Virus record (IMG/VR): IMGVR_UViG_3300042389_000724
Coordinates: 1 to 64,000 of that record
Strand: one strand, 5' to 3'
DNA length: 64,000 nt
DNA from: a virus
Of the stretch, positions 1-7,440 are shown piece by piece. A program made the translations under genes and the position numbers. Numbering within the stretch: the first letter of the stretch is position 1; every line of letters begins with the position of its first letter. The notes below the pieces were generated by a model. It was not told where the DNA came from. It saw nothing but the letters and a program-made list of their open reading frames with translations, and searched no databases.

Positions 1-1043
1 CCGTGGAGTTGCCGATCAAAACGACGGGAGCGGTAGTCCACCTGTTTCTCTGAGTATTGGGTGTCGCCATACGAACGCCATCCACTAGTGGTGACGAGAT
101 TTCCGCCAGTCATTTCGGACAGCATCAAATCGCTCAACTCCACACGATCACCCATGCGGATGCGCGGCAGTGATTCCTTCGTCTTCGTGCTACCGATGTA
201 GCCCATGAGCATCCAGCCTTCGTCCGTCTGTATACGAACGCGCCATCGCCACACGCTCATCTTTATGTCATACGCTTTTTGTCCAGGAGAATCCACATAC
301 GGGCTGTACCCCTCCCGATCTCCAATACGAAAGCGCGTCCTCTTGTACTTTTCTGTCTTCACGGGAATATCAAACACTGGATACAACTGCACGATCTTGC
401 CGCTGATGTCAAACGGACGCTTGAAATACTCGGGCTTCGGCTTTGGGCGGTCGCCGTGTTCCACGCCTTCGCGCAGTTCTCCCTCTACATCCATGTCAAC
501 CACTGTGTAGCCTGGAAACATACGCGCCAGATTGTTTGCCACGCGATTCTTGCCGCGCTGAAGCGCACGATCACGCAGCAGGTTCTCGCCTGTTGCCGCA
601 GAGATAATGGAAACAGTCTTGCGGAAGCGGTCAACGCGACCCTGATAGTCCGTCATGCCGCTCGGGTTGCGTGTTCGCTTTGCAGCAGCAAGGTACTCAG
701 GCAGATCACCGTGAATCACATCATGTGCGGTTTCGCCTTGCGGAATCTCGTACACCACGATCTTGCCGTGATCCCACCACCACAGCAGCGGCAAGTACTG
801 GCGCAGAGTCTTTACATCGGTTGTGGGTGGCAGTCCCCACTTCTCAAGCCAACGAGCATTGGGGTTGTCATGTCCTGTGTCGGTGTACGATGCGTACTGT
901 TTGCCGTCATAGGTGGTTTCGCCACGCAACCGCTCAAGCGTCTTCGCAGCGGTTTTTTTGTAGCCGCGTGGCTTGCGTGCGCCCTTGACCGCTTTGGTTG
1001 CAGAGATCACGGCTTCGCGGAGATGGTCGGTGAATGATTTCAT
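1..1043 (-). CDS. Putative internal head protein, C-terminus beyond window
   Basis: Open frame of 347 codons starting at ATG 1043 and running off the left edge, so the C-terminus is missing. No family recognised. The N-terminus MKSFTDHLREA resembles the capsid-targeting peptide of T4 internal proteins (MKTYQEFIAEA) and contains a possible prohead-protease site (L-R-E before A). A Trp-rich stretch (LLWWWDHGKIVVYE) lies near residue 85; the rest is basic and looks soluble. It is last in a minus-strand run, two bases after the stop of the preceding gene, whose start peptide is similar. A role as a head-packaged protein is inference from the N-terminus only. Confidence 0.7.
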   Translation of the reverse strand, partial: MKSFTDHLREAVISATKAVKGARKPRGYKKTAAKTLERLRGETTYDGKQYASYTDTGHDNPNARWLEKWGLPPTTDVKTLRQYLPLLWWWDHGKIVVYEIPQGETAHDVIHGDLPEYLAAAKRTRNPSGMTDYQGRVDRFRKTVSIISAATGENLLRDRALQRGKNRVANNLARMFPGYTVVDMDVEGELREGVEHGDRPKPKPEYFKRPFDISGKIVQLYPVFDIPVKTEKYKRTRFRIGDREGYSPYVDSPGQKAYDIKMSVWRWRVRIQTDEGWMLMGYIGSTKTKESLPRIRMGDRVELSDLMLSEMTGGNLVTTSGWRSYGDTQYSEKQVDYRSRRFDRQLH

Positions 1044-1045
1044 GT

Positions 1046-1447
1046 TCACGCTGTTTTCAGTTGGTAGGACGGAAACAACCGCTCTAGTTTGCGAGTGATG
1101 AGTTCTGTGGTGCGCTCACTTGCTCCAATGTTTGCGGACATGGTTTTGGTCTTGTGGTCAATGCGCCCCTGTGCCTCTATTTCACTGAAATCAAATTCAG
1201 GAAAAAGATCGGTGTGGTGCTGCTGTGTGTGCTGCAAGTCGCGCTGAACGATTCGCCCACGATGCCACACCCACAAGGACACTACGCCTGGACGAAGCCA
1301 CTTTGCGCCCATCGGTGCGGTCTTTGCTTCTTTTGCAGTAGGCTTTCGGAAACTCTTTGCGTGTGCGGCATCGCTTGCCGCAAAGAATCCAACGCGGAAG
1401 TAGTCCATCGGACTGGCTTCAGAAATGTACTGCATGAACGACTTCAT
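1046..1447 (-). CDS. Putative capsid-targeted small protein
   Basis: 133 aa, function unknown. I chose the internal ATG at 1447 because it overlaps the stop of the upstream gene (ATGA) and because the protein then begins MKSFMQYISEAS, matching the T4 capsid-targeting pattern with a protease-like site I-S-E before A. The longer frame from 1477 would lie inside the upstream gene. The middle contains WLRPGVVSLWVWHRGRIV, a Trp/His-rich patch also seen in its neighbours. ATGA overlap suggests translational coupling with the 247-aa gene before it. Packaging into the head is inferred. Confidence 0.7.
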   Translation of the reverse strand: MKSFMQYISEASPMDYFRVGFFAASDAAHAKSFRKPTAKEAKTAPMGAKWLRPGVVSLWVWHRGRIVQRDLQHTQQHHTDLFPEFDFSEIEAQGRIDHKTKTMSANIGASERTTELITRKLERLFPSYQLKTA

Positions 1448-2187
1448 GCGGTCTGCCATTCCCGTGGACGAGTCCACTTGTACGCTTCGGTGCCTCGCGC
1501 ACCGCCCACGCGAATGGTCTGCACCTTGCCGTCCGCGCTGTTCAGCGTGGCAGGAGCGCGGCTGATCTCGCGGAGTGCTGCGCGGATGGAGGTGTTGTTG
1601 GTGCCCTCAAGGGTGGGCGACCCTCCGAATCTGCCGCCGCTGTACACCTTCAGCCAGCCCCTCATGTACGCCACACGCTGCACTTCGTATGCCAGGTCAA
1701 CGCTGCCGCTCAGAATCGCGGCGCGTGTAAAATCCTCGTCATACGGATACTCCGTGCCTTCGTTGTCGTAGTACTGTCTGCCCAGAGAGTTCAGGTACTG
1801 GGCTTCGGCAGCCAGTGCGCGATTCAGTTCAGCGGTGGTGATCCCGAATCGCTTGGGGTCTTTCACGATCTGTGTCACATGGAACTGTCCTTGCAGGTTC
1901 AGTTCGTCCATGTGGGAGAAGGTGAACCACCCGCGCTGCGGATGCCACCAGCCTGGTGTGTTCTTGTCGCCCATCCACGGGAACACTTTGCGACTGGTCT
2001 TTCGTCCTGCCGCTGCCAGTGCCGCCGCCGCTGTCCGTGACATGACACCGCCGTACCGCTGCGCCTGTCGCCGCTCGAACGCACGATCCTTTGCAGAGCG
2101 TGGCTGTGTCCATGCTGCGGGTGTGTACGCATTGGGGTTGTCCTCAATGGCAAGACGCTCGGAGATGTACTGGCGGAATCCCTTCAT
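1444..2187 (-). CDS. Putative capsid-targeted protein, 247 aa
   Basis: Unknown function. The start at 2187 gives MKGFRQYISERL, similar to the two following genes and to T4 capsid-targeting peptides; upstream codons of the longer frame run through a terminator hairpin and are unlikely to be translated. The body is rich in Trp, Tyr and Arg (for example PGWWHPQRGWFTFSH near residue 80) and ends with basic residues. It follows a minus-strand terminator and a late-type box (CCTAAATA) that ends only five bases before the ATG, so the transcript could be nearly leaderless. It probably heads a three-gene late unit. Confidence 0.72.
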   Translation of the reverse strand: MKGFRQYISERLAIEDNPNAYTPAAWTQPRSAKDRAFERRQAQRYGGVMSRTAAAALAAAGRKTSRKVFPWMGDKNTPGWWHPQRGWFTFSHMDELNLQGQFHVTQIVKDPKRFGITTAELNRALAAEAQYLNSLGRQYYDNEGTEYPYDEDFTRAAILSGSVDLAYEVQRVAYMRGWLKVYSGGRFGGSPTLEGTNNTSIRAALREISRAPATLNSADGKVQTIRVGGARGTEAYKWTRPREWQTA

Positions 2188-2192
2188 GCCCT

Positions 2193-2200
2193 TATTTAGG
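2193..2200 (-). promoter_or_regulatory. T4-type late promoter box (minus strand)
   Basis: Reading the minus strand, CCTAAATA matches the T4 late -10 pattern TATAAATA at six core bases. It lies directly after a terminator and within GCC-TAAATAA-GGGC, a short inverted repeat. The ATG of the 247-aa gene follows after five bases. Confidence 0.45.
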
Positions 2201-2202
2201 CA

Positions 2203-2227
2203 AAAGAAAAACCCCCTTGCGGGGGTT
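2203..2227 (-). terminator. Rho-independent terminator
   Basis: On the minus strand the stem AACCCCC-GCAA-GGGGGTT is followed by a T-rich run. It lies about 30 bases after the stop of the 192-aa gene and separates it from the next late unit. Confidence 0.8.
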
Positions 2228-2257
2228 GGGTGGCGTACACGAACCAAAGGCTTCGTT

Positions 2258-2836
2258 TCAATCGTAACCATCAAGTCCTGGACCGTCCATCTCGCGCCGA
2301 GTGGGACGGGTGGCACGGCGTTGGTCATCGGCATCCCTGTACCCGCCCATCTGTGCGTTGTAGTCTGCTCGAACAGCCCTGTCGGGATGGTTGCTCATTG
2401 TTCTGTGCCACTCTCTGGTCCGTGCGTGGTGTGCAGCCCAGTCACCCTTGCTTTTTTGTTTTGCGGCTGCGTGGGCGGGAGTGCCTTTGCGGATTGCTTT
2501 TCCTCCCTTTCCGTACAGAGTCTTGGATTTTTCCTCTCTGCTGGATGCCCGTTCGTGAGCCGCTAGAGCCTTGCGTGCTTTTGAACCACTACCAGGCTTC
2601 ATCCAGTCTGCCATTAACTTGTCGTGTTTGGCTTTGGTTTCTCTCCAACGATCATAGGTCTGTGCCATCTCAAACAACTCATCGGGAGCCAGGTCTAGTT
2701 CCTCGCAGAGAGCCAGCAGTGCGGCTTCAAGAGCAGCGGTGTACTCCTGTGCCTCATTCAGTGCAGCCTGTGGGTTCTGAACTTTGGCAATGCTCTCGTT
2801 GAGCGAGCGGTAGTTGTCGTGGTTGAATCGTGCCAT
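2258..2836 (-). CDS. Putative head-associated basic protein, 192 aa
   Basis: Unknown function; basic and Ala/Arg/Lys-rich. The start at 2836 has a good AGGAGA site. The N-terminus RFNHDNYRSLNESI resembles that of the 179-aa protein at 16708 (RFNSQTYKSLNESV), so the two share a leader peptide. L-N-E before S or A gives possible T4 gp21-type protease sites. The central part is predicted helical, and the C-terminal half has many basic residues and His (WAAHHARTREWHRT), suggesting nucleic-acid contact. It is followed by a strong terminator. Head location is inference from the leader. Confidence 0.7.
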   Translation of the reverse strand: MARFNHDNYRSLNESIAKVQNPQAALNEAQEYTAALEAALLALCEELDLAPDELFEMAQTYDRWRETKAKHDKLMADWMKPGSGSKARKALAAHERASSREEKSKTLYGKGGKAIRKGTPAHAAAKQKSKGDWAAHHARTREWHRTMSNHPDRAVRADYNAQMGGYRDADDQRRATRPTRREMDGPGLDGYD

Positions 2837-2855
2837 GTGTAGTCTCCTGTGTGGA

Positions 2856-3614
2856 TTACTTGCGCTTGGACTTTTTCGCTGAAGTCTTTCTCGGTGGATT
2901 CTCGTAGCGATTCAGTTCAGCGTCCAACTTGTCTGCCAGTTTTTCAAAACTGGTAGCCCACTTCTGCAACTCTGCCTTGTGTGCAGGTGTCAGGTCTTCG
3001 GGTCCAGCAACCATGTATCCCAACATATCCCAGTTCCCGCCTCTTGACCACATATCAAACAGTCTGCTGGCTTTATCGTAGATTCGGGTCATAGCCAGTG
3101 CGGTGCGGAACTCGTCTTCGTTTTTGATTGCCTCTGACAGTGGTTCGGTGGTGTCTCGCGCCTCGCCCACCACGCTCTTGATGGTGGTGTGGAGCCGCTT
3201 GTGGGCTTTCTCTCCTGCCTTGCCTGGCTTCTCCTCTAGGTCTTCGGCATTGGCGGCTTTCAGCCGTGCCGCTGCTGCTCGTTCACACGCGCTCGCTTCT
3301 TCCAGAGCGTGTCCCGCGCCCTTCGACCGCAGAATGCCACGAATGTCTGCCAGTTCACGGGAAGCGTCCTTGTCGCCGCGCAGCACCAGCCGCTCGTACT
3401 TCTTCTTTAGTTCACGCAACTGTGTGGTGCTTAACTTTTCCAATTGGGCGCGAGTGTGGGATTCGGCTACGGGCTTCGCCTCGTACTTGCCACCCTTCGG
3501 ATCATGCGCCTTTGGCTCTCCCTTTGGGGTCTTCTTGCCCTTCGGTGCAACAATCTCAGAAATGGTGCGAGTGAGGTCGGGATGGGAGTCTTTACGGAAT
3601 GGAAACTGGTTCAT
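2856..3614 (-). CDS. Lys-rich hypothetical protein, 252 aa
   Basis: No family recognised. It is highly charged, with a Lys/Pro/Gly-rich low-complexity segment (residues 25-50), a helical, probably coiled-coil middle (about 55-150, rich in Ala, Glu, Arg and Lys) and a Lys/Arg C-terminal tail. Residues 14-20 (LTRTISE) include an I-S-E triplet like a prohead-protease site. The start codon overlaps the stop of the 77-aa gene (ATGA), so the two are probably co-translated. Such a protein could bind DNA or be an internal head protein, but nothing in the sequence proves it. Confidence 0.65.
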   Translation of the reverse strand: MNQFPFRKDSHPDLTRTISEIVAPKGKKTPKGEPKAHDPKGGKYEAKPVAESHTRAQLEKLSTTQLRELKKKYERLVLRGDKDASRELADIRGILRSKGAGHALEEASACERAAAARLKAANAEDLEEKPGKAGEKAHKRLHTTIKSVVGEARDTTEPLSEAIKNEDEFRTALAMTRIYDKASRLFDMWSRGGNWDMLGYMVAGPEDLTPAHKAELQKWATSFEKLADKLDAELNRYENPPRKTSAKKSKRK

Positions 3615-3844
3615 TGTGGGCGGTTCTCCTGTGAAATTATGTAGCCTTCCAAAGGAGTACGAGCAGAGGAGATGCGTAGCAAACGATTGAAGAATTCACG
3701 GCGTTTACCACAGCCACCACACTCGGGAATGCCTAGAGCGTGTGTGATGGAGGATATGGCATCACCTAGACCGAAACCCGCACTGGTAGCACCAGAAGGC
3801 GGATTAGAGGGAATATTTGAGAATGTAGCCCCACTTTGTGACAC
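3611..3844 (-). CDS. Small phage protein with CGGC motif
   Basis: 77 aa. It contains a Gly-rich segment (AGFGLGDAISSITHALGI) followed by CGGCGKRREFFNRL. The combination of a G-L-G-D helix and a C-x-x-C-x-K-R box is one I associate with small conserved phage proteins of unknown role, possibly metal-binding. It overlaps the next gene by four bases (ATGA). The first 25 residues are Ser/Pro-rich and may be disordered. Confidence 0.6.
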   Translation of the reverse strand: MSQSGATFSNIPSNPPSGATSAGFGLGDAISSITHALGIPECGGCGKRREFFNRLLRISSARTPLEGYIISQENRPQ

Positions 3845-3898
3845 TTTGACCCACCTTTTGTATGCTGTGAAATAATAGGGTTGTGCGTGTGATACCGT

Positions 3899-4183
3899 TT
3901 ATTGGGGTCCGTACTTGCGACCACGCAGAGAGGCAGCGCGATCTAAGTTCTCGCGGTATTTCTTAGGCACACCCCGCGCAATCTTCGCCGCGAGTTCTTT
4001 AAAGTCCGCGCCTGGTCCCACCTTAGCGTCTGCACCCATCACTGGCGCAGAGATACCGCGCTCTACTTTGCGCTTGCGGCAAGCGGGACACGGCTCCCCA
4101 CAGGGGAGGTCACGGTCGTCTATCTTTTTAATGTCTTCGAAAGCGTGGTGACACGCACGGCACTGGTACTCATAGGTGGGCAT
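3899..4183 (-). CDS. FmdB-type zinc-ribbon protein
   Basis: 94 aa. The N-terminus MPTYEYQCRACHHAFE is the classic start of the FmdB/CxxC regulatory-protein zinc ribbon, with Cys 8 and 11 paired with Cys 28, 32 and 35. The zinc ribbon occupies roughly the first 40 residues. The C-terminal half (FKELAAKIARGVPKKYRENL) is basic and helical. Such proteins are small putative regulators of unknown target. It lies between a metalloprotease-like gene and a CGGC-motif gene on the minus strand. Confidence 0.8.
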   Translation of the reverse strand: MPTYEYQCRACHHAFEDIKKIDDRDLPCGEPCPACRKRKVERGISAPVMGADAKVGPGADFKELAAKIARGVPKKYRENLDRAASLRGRKYGPQ

Positions 4184-4208
4184 GGTGTAGATTCTCCACC
4201 TCTATGTA

Positions 4209-4628
4209 TCAGCACTCCCGTGCGAGTTTCCTCATGTACTTGCGGTGTTCCTGTAGCAGTACACGGCGAGGGATGGGCAATTTAAACTTTCTGCACAGTT
4301 CTAATGCCTCGGTTTCGGTCTGTGCTTCCAGCGTGTAGTAGTCCTTCTCTCTGTAGATGGGATCGTCACGCTGCCACTGTAGAAAATGGGCGTACTCATG
4401 GACAAGGGTGTACAGCCAGTCAGAGGTGCGGCGACCACCAACGGCGACACGCAGCACGCCGTTCTGTCCTCTGGCGTGCCACGGCTCCAAGAAATAGCCT
4501 TGGCAGCGTTCACCCCCACCATTTACTTCATGACCAGGTGACAGGATGAACCGCACATTGCACTTCTTGCACTGCTGGCGCACGGTTTGGAGAAAGGTTT
4601 GTACGCGGGGGTTTTTCATGTAAGCCAT
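4209..4628 (-). CDS. HExxH metalloprotease-like protein
   Basis: 139 aa with HEYAHFLQW at residues 77-85, the zincin HExxH signature. A further Glu in QTETEALEL about 20 residues later could be the third zinc ligand. Two Cys (CKKC, residues 20-23) lie near the N-terminus. The start at 4628 is preceded by GAGGAG at good distance. It is divergent from the CobT-like gene, across a 340-base promoter region. Substrate unknown; a SprT- or ImmA-like peptidase fold is possible but the similarity I can see is limited to the motif. Confidence 0.7.
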   Translation of the reverse strand: MAYMKNPRVQTFLQTVRQQCKKCNVRFILSPGHEVNGGGERCQGYFLEPWHARGQNGVLRVAVGGRRTSDWLYTLVHEYAHFLQWQRDDPIYREKDYYTLEAQTETEALELCRKFKLPIPRRVLLQEHRKYMRKLAREC

Positions 4629-4932
4629 TGGAACTCCTCGGGTTAGACCACTAGTAGGTAGTCTAGTCTAGCACAGAAATCCGTGAAGAATAGGGGCGGG
4701 AACTACTTTAGTTCGCATTCAAAAATTTGTGCTGCTGGAGCACCCAGCGTGCTGGCGTGCAGGCTCGTGACTGTACTCATTAAGTGCGGTGTTAATTGAT
4801 TCATTCGGTGCGGACGATTGGAATATTCGGGGCGCGGGAACAGGGCAGAAACGCCCCCTGCGAGGTTATCGGACCTCGCTGTCCCCGTAACTCCTTATTT
4901 GACAGGTAGTTACGATTTTCGGCGGGTGACCC
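4629..4932. other. Divergent intergenic region
   Basis: About 300 bases without a gene between the minus-strand metalloprotease-like gene and the CobT-like gene. It holds one copy of the decamer CGCTGTCCCC (4867-4876), directly preceded by TTATCGGAC (4865 region), the same pair seen before the CobS-like gene. The in-frame extension of the CobT-like reading frame from 4818 is not needed, because a promoter lies downstream of it. Confidence 0.5.
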
Positions 4933-4961
4933 TTGCCGAAACCCACATTTTCCAGTACAAT
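4933..4961 (+). promoter_or_regulatory. Sigma70-like promoter, leaderless type
   Basis: TTGCCG, 17-base spacer, TACAAT. Six bases (TTAGGC) separate the -10 box from the ATG at 4968, so transcription should start at or next to the start codon. Confidence 0.7.
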
Positions 4962-4967
4962 TTAGGC

Positions 4968-7316
4968 ATGGTTCCGATTCTCTCTGCCACTACCCCGTCC
5001 GCTCCCACTGCTGCGAAGTCGATGCTTGCGCGTCTGCTTGCGGCTGAAAACATTTCGGTTGTTCACCAGAACATCCCGACCGCGTTCTTTGACCTGAAGA
5101 CGCGCAGTCTGCACCTCCCGCTGTGGAGCAACGCCAGCGGTGCGCTCTACGATATGCTTGTGGGTCACGAAGTGGCTCACGCGCTGTTCACTCCTGCGAA
5201 CGGTTGGCGGGATGCGATTGATTCGGTTGCTGCCGCCACTGGCTGCGACAAGGACACTGCGAAGCAGTACCTGAACATCGTTGAGGACGCGCGCATTGAG
5301 CGCATGATCCAGGCGAAGTTCCGTGGTCTGAAGTCGGACTTCATCGGTGCGTACAAGACCCTGATGGAGCGCGAGTTCTTTGGCGATATTTCAAATCCCA
5401 ACAGCATGATCTTTGCTGACCGCTTCAACCTCCACTTCAAGTGCGGTGTCCACGCTGGCACGGTGATCCGCTTCAGCGCGGAGGAAGCCGTGTTCGTGAC
5501 CCGTGGCGAGACTGTTGCGACTTGGGCGGATGTCGTGACCCTCGCGCAGGACATGATCACCTACGCGCAGGAACAGGCGGCGAAGGCGCAGCAGCAGCAG
5601 GATCAGCAGTCTGCCGCTGCTCCCTCGGACGAAGGCGACGAAGACGGCGAAGGCGTGGATGCCGAAGGCGAGACTGGTGAGCCGCAGGACGGCGATGCCG
5701 AAGCGAACAACGGCAGCGGCAAGGGTGACGAGTCGCAGTCGGACTCGCAGGATCAGTCGCAGTCGCCTGGCGACAAGCCCTCGGATTCGCAGGAAGACGG
5801 CGAGTCTGCCGCGAAGGGCAACAACGCGAAGCGTGTCGTGAACAACGAGATGCAGAGCGCGATTGCTCCGCAGACGAATCAGAACCTTGAGAAGGCTCTT
5901 GAGCAGTTTGCGAAGACGAGTGACGGCGTGGACGAGATCGTGCGCGTGAGCGCGGACAATATTTCACAGTCGGCGCGTGTGGTGGACTTCAAGACCGTGC
6001 TTTCTGATATGCGTTCGTCTGCCATGAGCCGCTACATGGGTGCGCCTGTCCGCATCGCTGACTACACCACTGCCTCGGTCACGATGGCGACCGCGTTCAA
6101 CCGCCGCAAGGCTGCTGACAACTGGCGGCGCACTAGCGTTGCGAAGACGGGTTCGCTTGATACCCTCCGCATGAACCAGTACAAGTGGAACGAAGACATC
6201 TTCCGCCGCACCACCCGCATCGCTGACGGCAAGAACCACGGCATCGTGATTCTGCTTGACTGGTCGTCCTCCATGAGTCCGATCATGCAGTCCACCATCG
6301 GTCAGTTGTTCATCCTCGCGGACTTCTGCCGCAAGGTCGGCGTTCCGTTCGAAGTGTACGCTTTCTCGGATCAGATGTACACGAACGGCAAGGACTACCT
6401 CAGCGCGACCGCTGTGCAGGAGCGCGAAGCGGCGTGGGATGCCGATCAGAAGCGTCGCAAGAACGCCCAACTCGTCACCCGCGATGTCACGATGCTGAAC
6501 TTCCTGTCCTCGCGCATGAACGGTGCGGAGTACGAAGCCGCGAAGACCTGCCTGTGGAACTGGCGACAGATGGGTACTTGCGACCACCGCTACGCGCTCA
6601 ACGGTACGCCGACCACTGCGGCTCTCGTTGCTGCTGCTGATCTTGTGGAGTCTTTCGTGAAGCGTACCCGTGTGCAGATCGCGCACACTATCGTGCTGAC
6701 TGACGGTGAACCGACCGACTGCATTGACTTCAACATGGATGCCGTCACTGGCACTACCGCCAACAGCCGCGACTACTCCAAGCGTTCGGCTGTCGTGATC
6801 GCTGATCCGCGCACGGGTGCTACCTATGACCTGTCGCGTCTCCGCAAGTACACGAAGGACGAGTACGGCTACCGCAAGTTCGCGGGTTACTTCCAGTTCG
6901 GTTCGGAAGGCATTCCTGAAACCGTTCAGCACCCCCACGCCATGATCGCTGCGGACATCATCCGCCGCCGCACTGGCGCGAAGATCCACTGGATCGGTCT
7001 GACGCTGCACCGCAGGAGCATTGATCCCTCGCACTACGGCATGGTGTGCAAGGACAACAATTGGAAGCGTGACGGTTTCATGCGCGGCGATGTTTGGGGT
7101 TGGGACTCTGCCATCGTGGTGGATGCCGACCGCTTCCTCCGCGAGGCGAACGGCGAAGTGTCCCGCACCGCGCAGCAGTTCCTTGACAAGGCTGAAGAGC
7201 GCATGGACAATGCCCACACGAAGGGCGCACTGGCGAAGGCGTTCATGGAAACGCAGATCGCGCAGGGTTCGCTCCGCACTGTGGCGACCCACATCGGTGA
7301 ATGCCTCGCGGTGTGA
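4968..7316 (+). CDS. cobT: CobT-like von Willebrand A protein with HExxH
   Basis: 782 aa. HEVAH at residues 67-71 is a zinc-protease-like motif, and the N-terminal third has the layout of phage CobT-like peptidases. Residues about 205-300 are a Gln/Glu/Asp/Ser-rich acidic linker. The C-terminal half is a von Willebrand A domain with the metal-site motif DWSSS at 431-435 and LTDGEPTD near 576-583. Cobaltochelatase CobT and related proteins pair with a MoxR-type ATPase; the neighbour is CobS-like, so the two probably form one ATP-driven complex that inserts metal or remodels a target. I chose ATG 4968 because the promoter -10 box lies six bases upstream; the longer frame from 4818 would cross the promoter. 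GC-rich codon use. Confidence 0.85.
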   Translation: MVPILSATTPSAPTAAKSMLARLLAAENISVVHQNIPTAFFDLKTRSLHLPLWSNASGALYDMLVGHEVAHALFTPANGWRDAIDSVAAATGCDKDTAKQYLNIVEDARIERMIQAKFRGLKSDFIGAYKTLMEREFFGDISNPNSMIFADRFNLHFKCGVHAGTVIRFSAEEAVFVTRGETVATWADVVTLAQDMITYAQEQAAKAQQQQDQQSAAAPSDEGDEDGEGVDAEGETGEPQDGDAEANNGSGKGDESQSDSQDQSQSPGDKPSDSQEDGESAAKGNNAKRVVNNEMQSAIAPQTNQNLEKALEQFAKTSDGVDEIVRVSADNISQSARVVDFKTVLSDMRSSAMSRYMGAPVRIADYTTASVTMATAFNRRKAADNWRRTSVAKTGSLDTLRMNQYKWNEDIFRRTTRIADGKNHGIVILLDWSSSMSPIMQSTIGQLFILADFCRKVGVPFEVYAFSDQMYTNGKDYLSATAVQEREAAWDADQKRRKNAQLVTRDVTMLNFLSSRMNGAEYEAAKTCLWNWRQMGTCDHRYALNGTPTTAALVAAADLVESFVKRTRVQIAHTIVLTDGEPTDCIDFNMDAVTGTTANSRDYSKRSAVVIADPRTGATYDLSRLRKYTKDEYGYRKFAGYFQFGSEGIPETVQHPHAMIAADIIRRRTGAKIHWIGLTLHRRSIDPSHYGMVCKDNNWKRDGFMRGDVWGWDSAIVVDADRFLREANGEVSRTAQQFLDKAEERMDNAHTKGALAKAFMETQIAQGSLRTVATHIGECLAV

Positions 7317-7404
7317 AAAACTCCCTATTTTCTGCAAATGGTGTAAATCGTTTAGTTACAAGAGGTTACAACGGATATTATCGGACGCGCTGTCCCCGTT
7401 GGGA

Positions 7405-7433
7405 TTGAAAAAAGCCTAGGAATACAGTACAAT
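7405..7433 (+). promoter_or_regulatory. Sigma70-like promoter, leaderless type
   Basis: TTGAAA, 17 bases, TACAAT; the ATG at 7441 follows seven bases after the -10 box. TTATCGGAC and CGCTGTCCCC (7378-7398) lie just upstream. Confidence 0.7.
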
Positions 7434-7440
7434 GAACCAC

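Noticed and set aside
4818-4967. N-terminal extension of the CobT-like protein
   Set aside because: Would cross the promoter at 4933-4961; extension has no domain pattern.
5964-7337. Long minus-strand frame opposite the CobT-like gene
   Set aside because: Same reason; composition bias keeps the antisense frame open.
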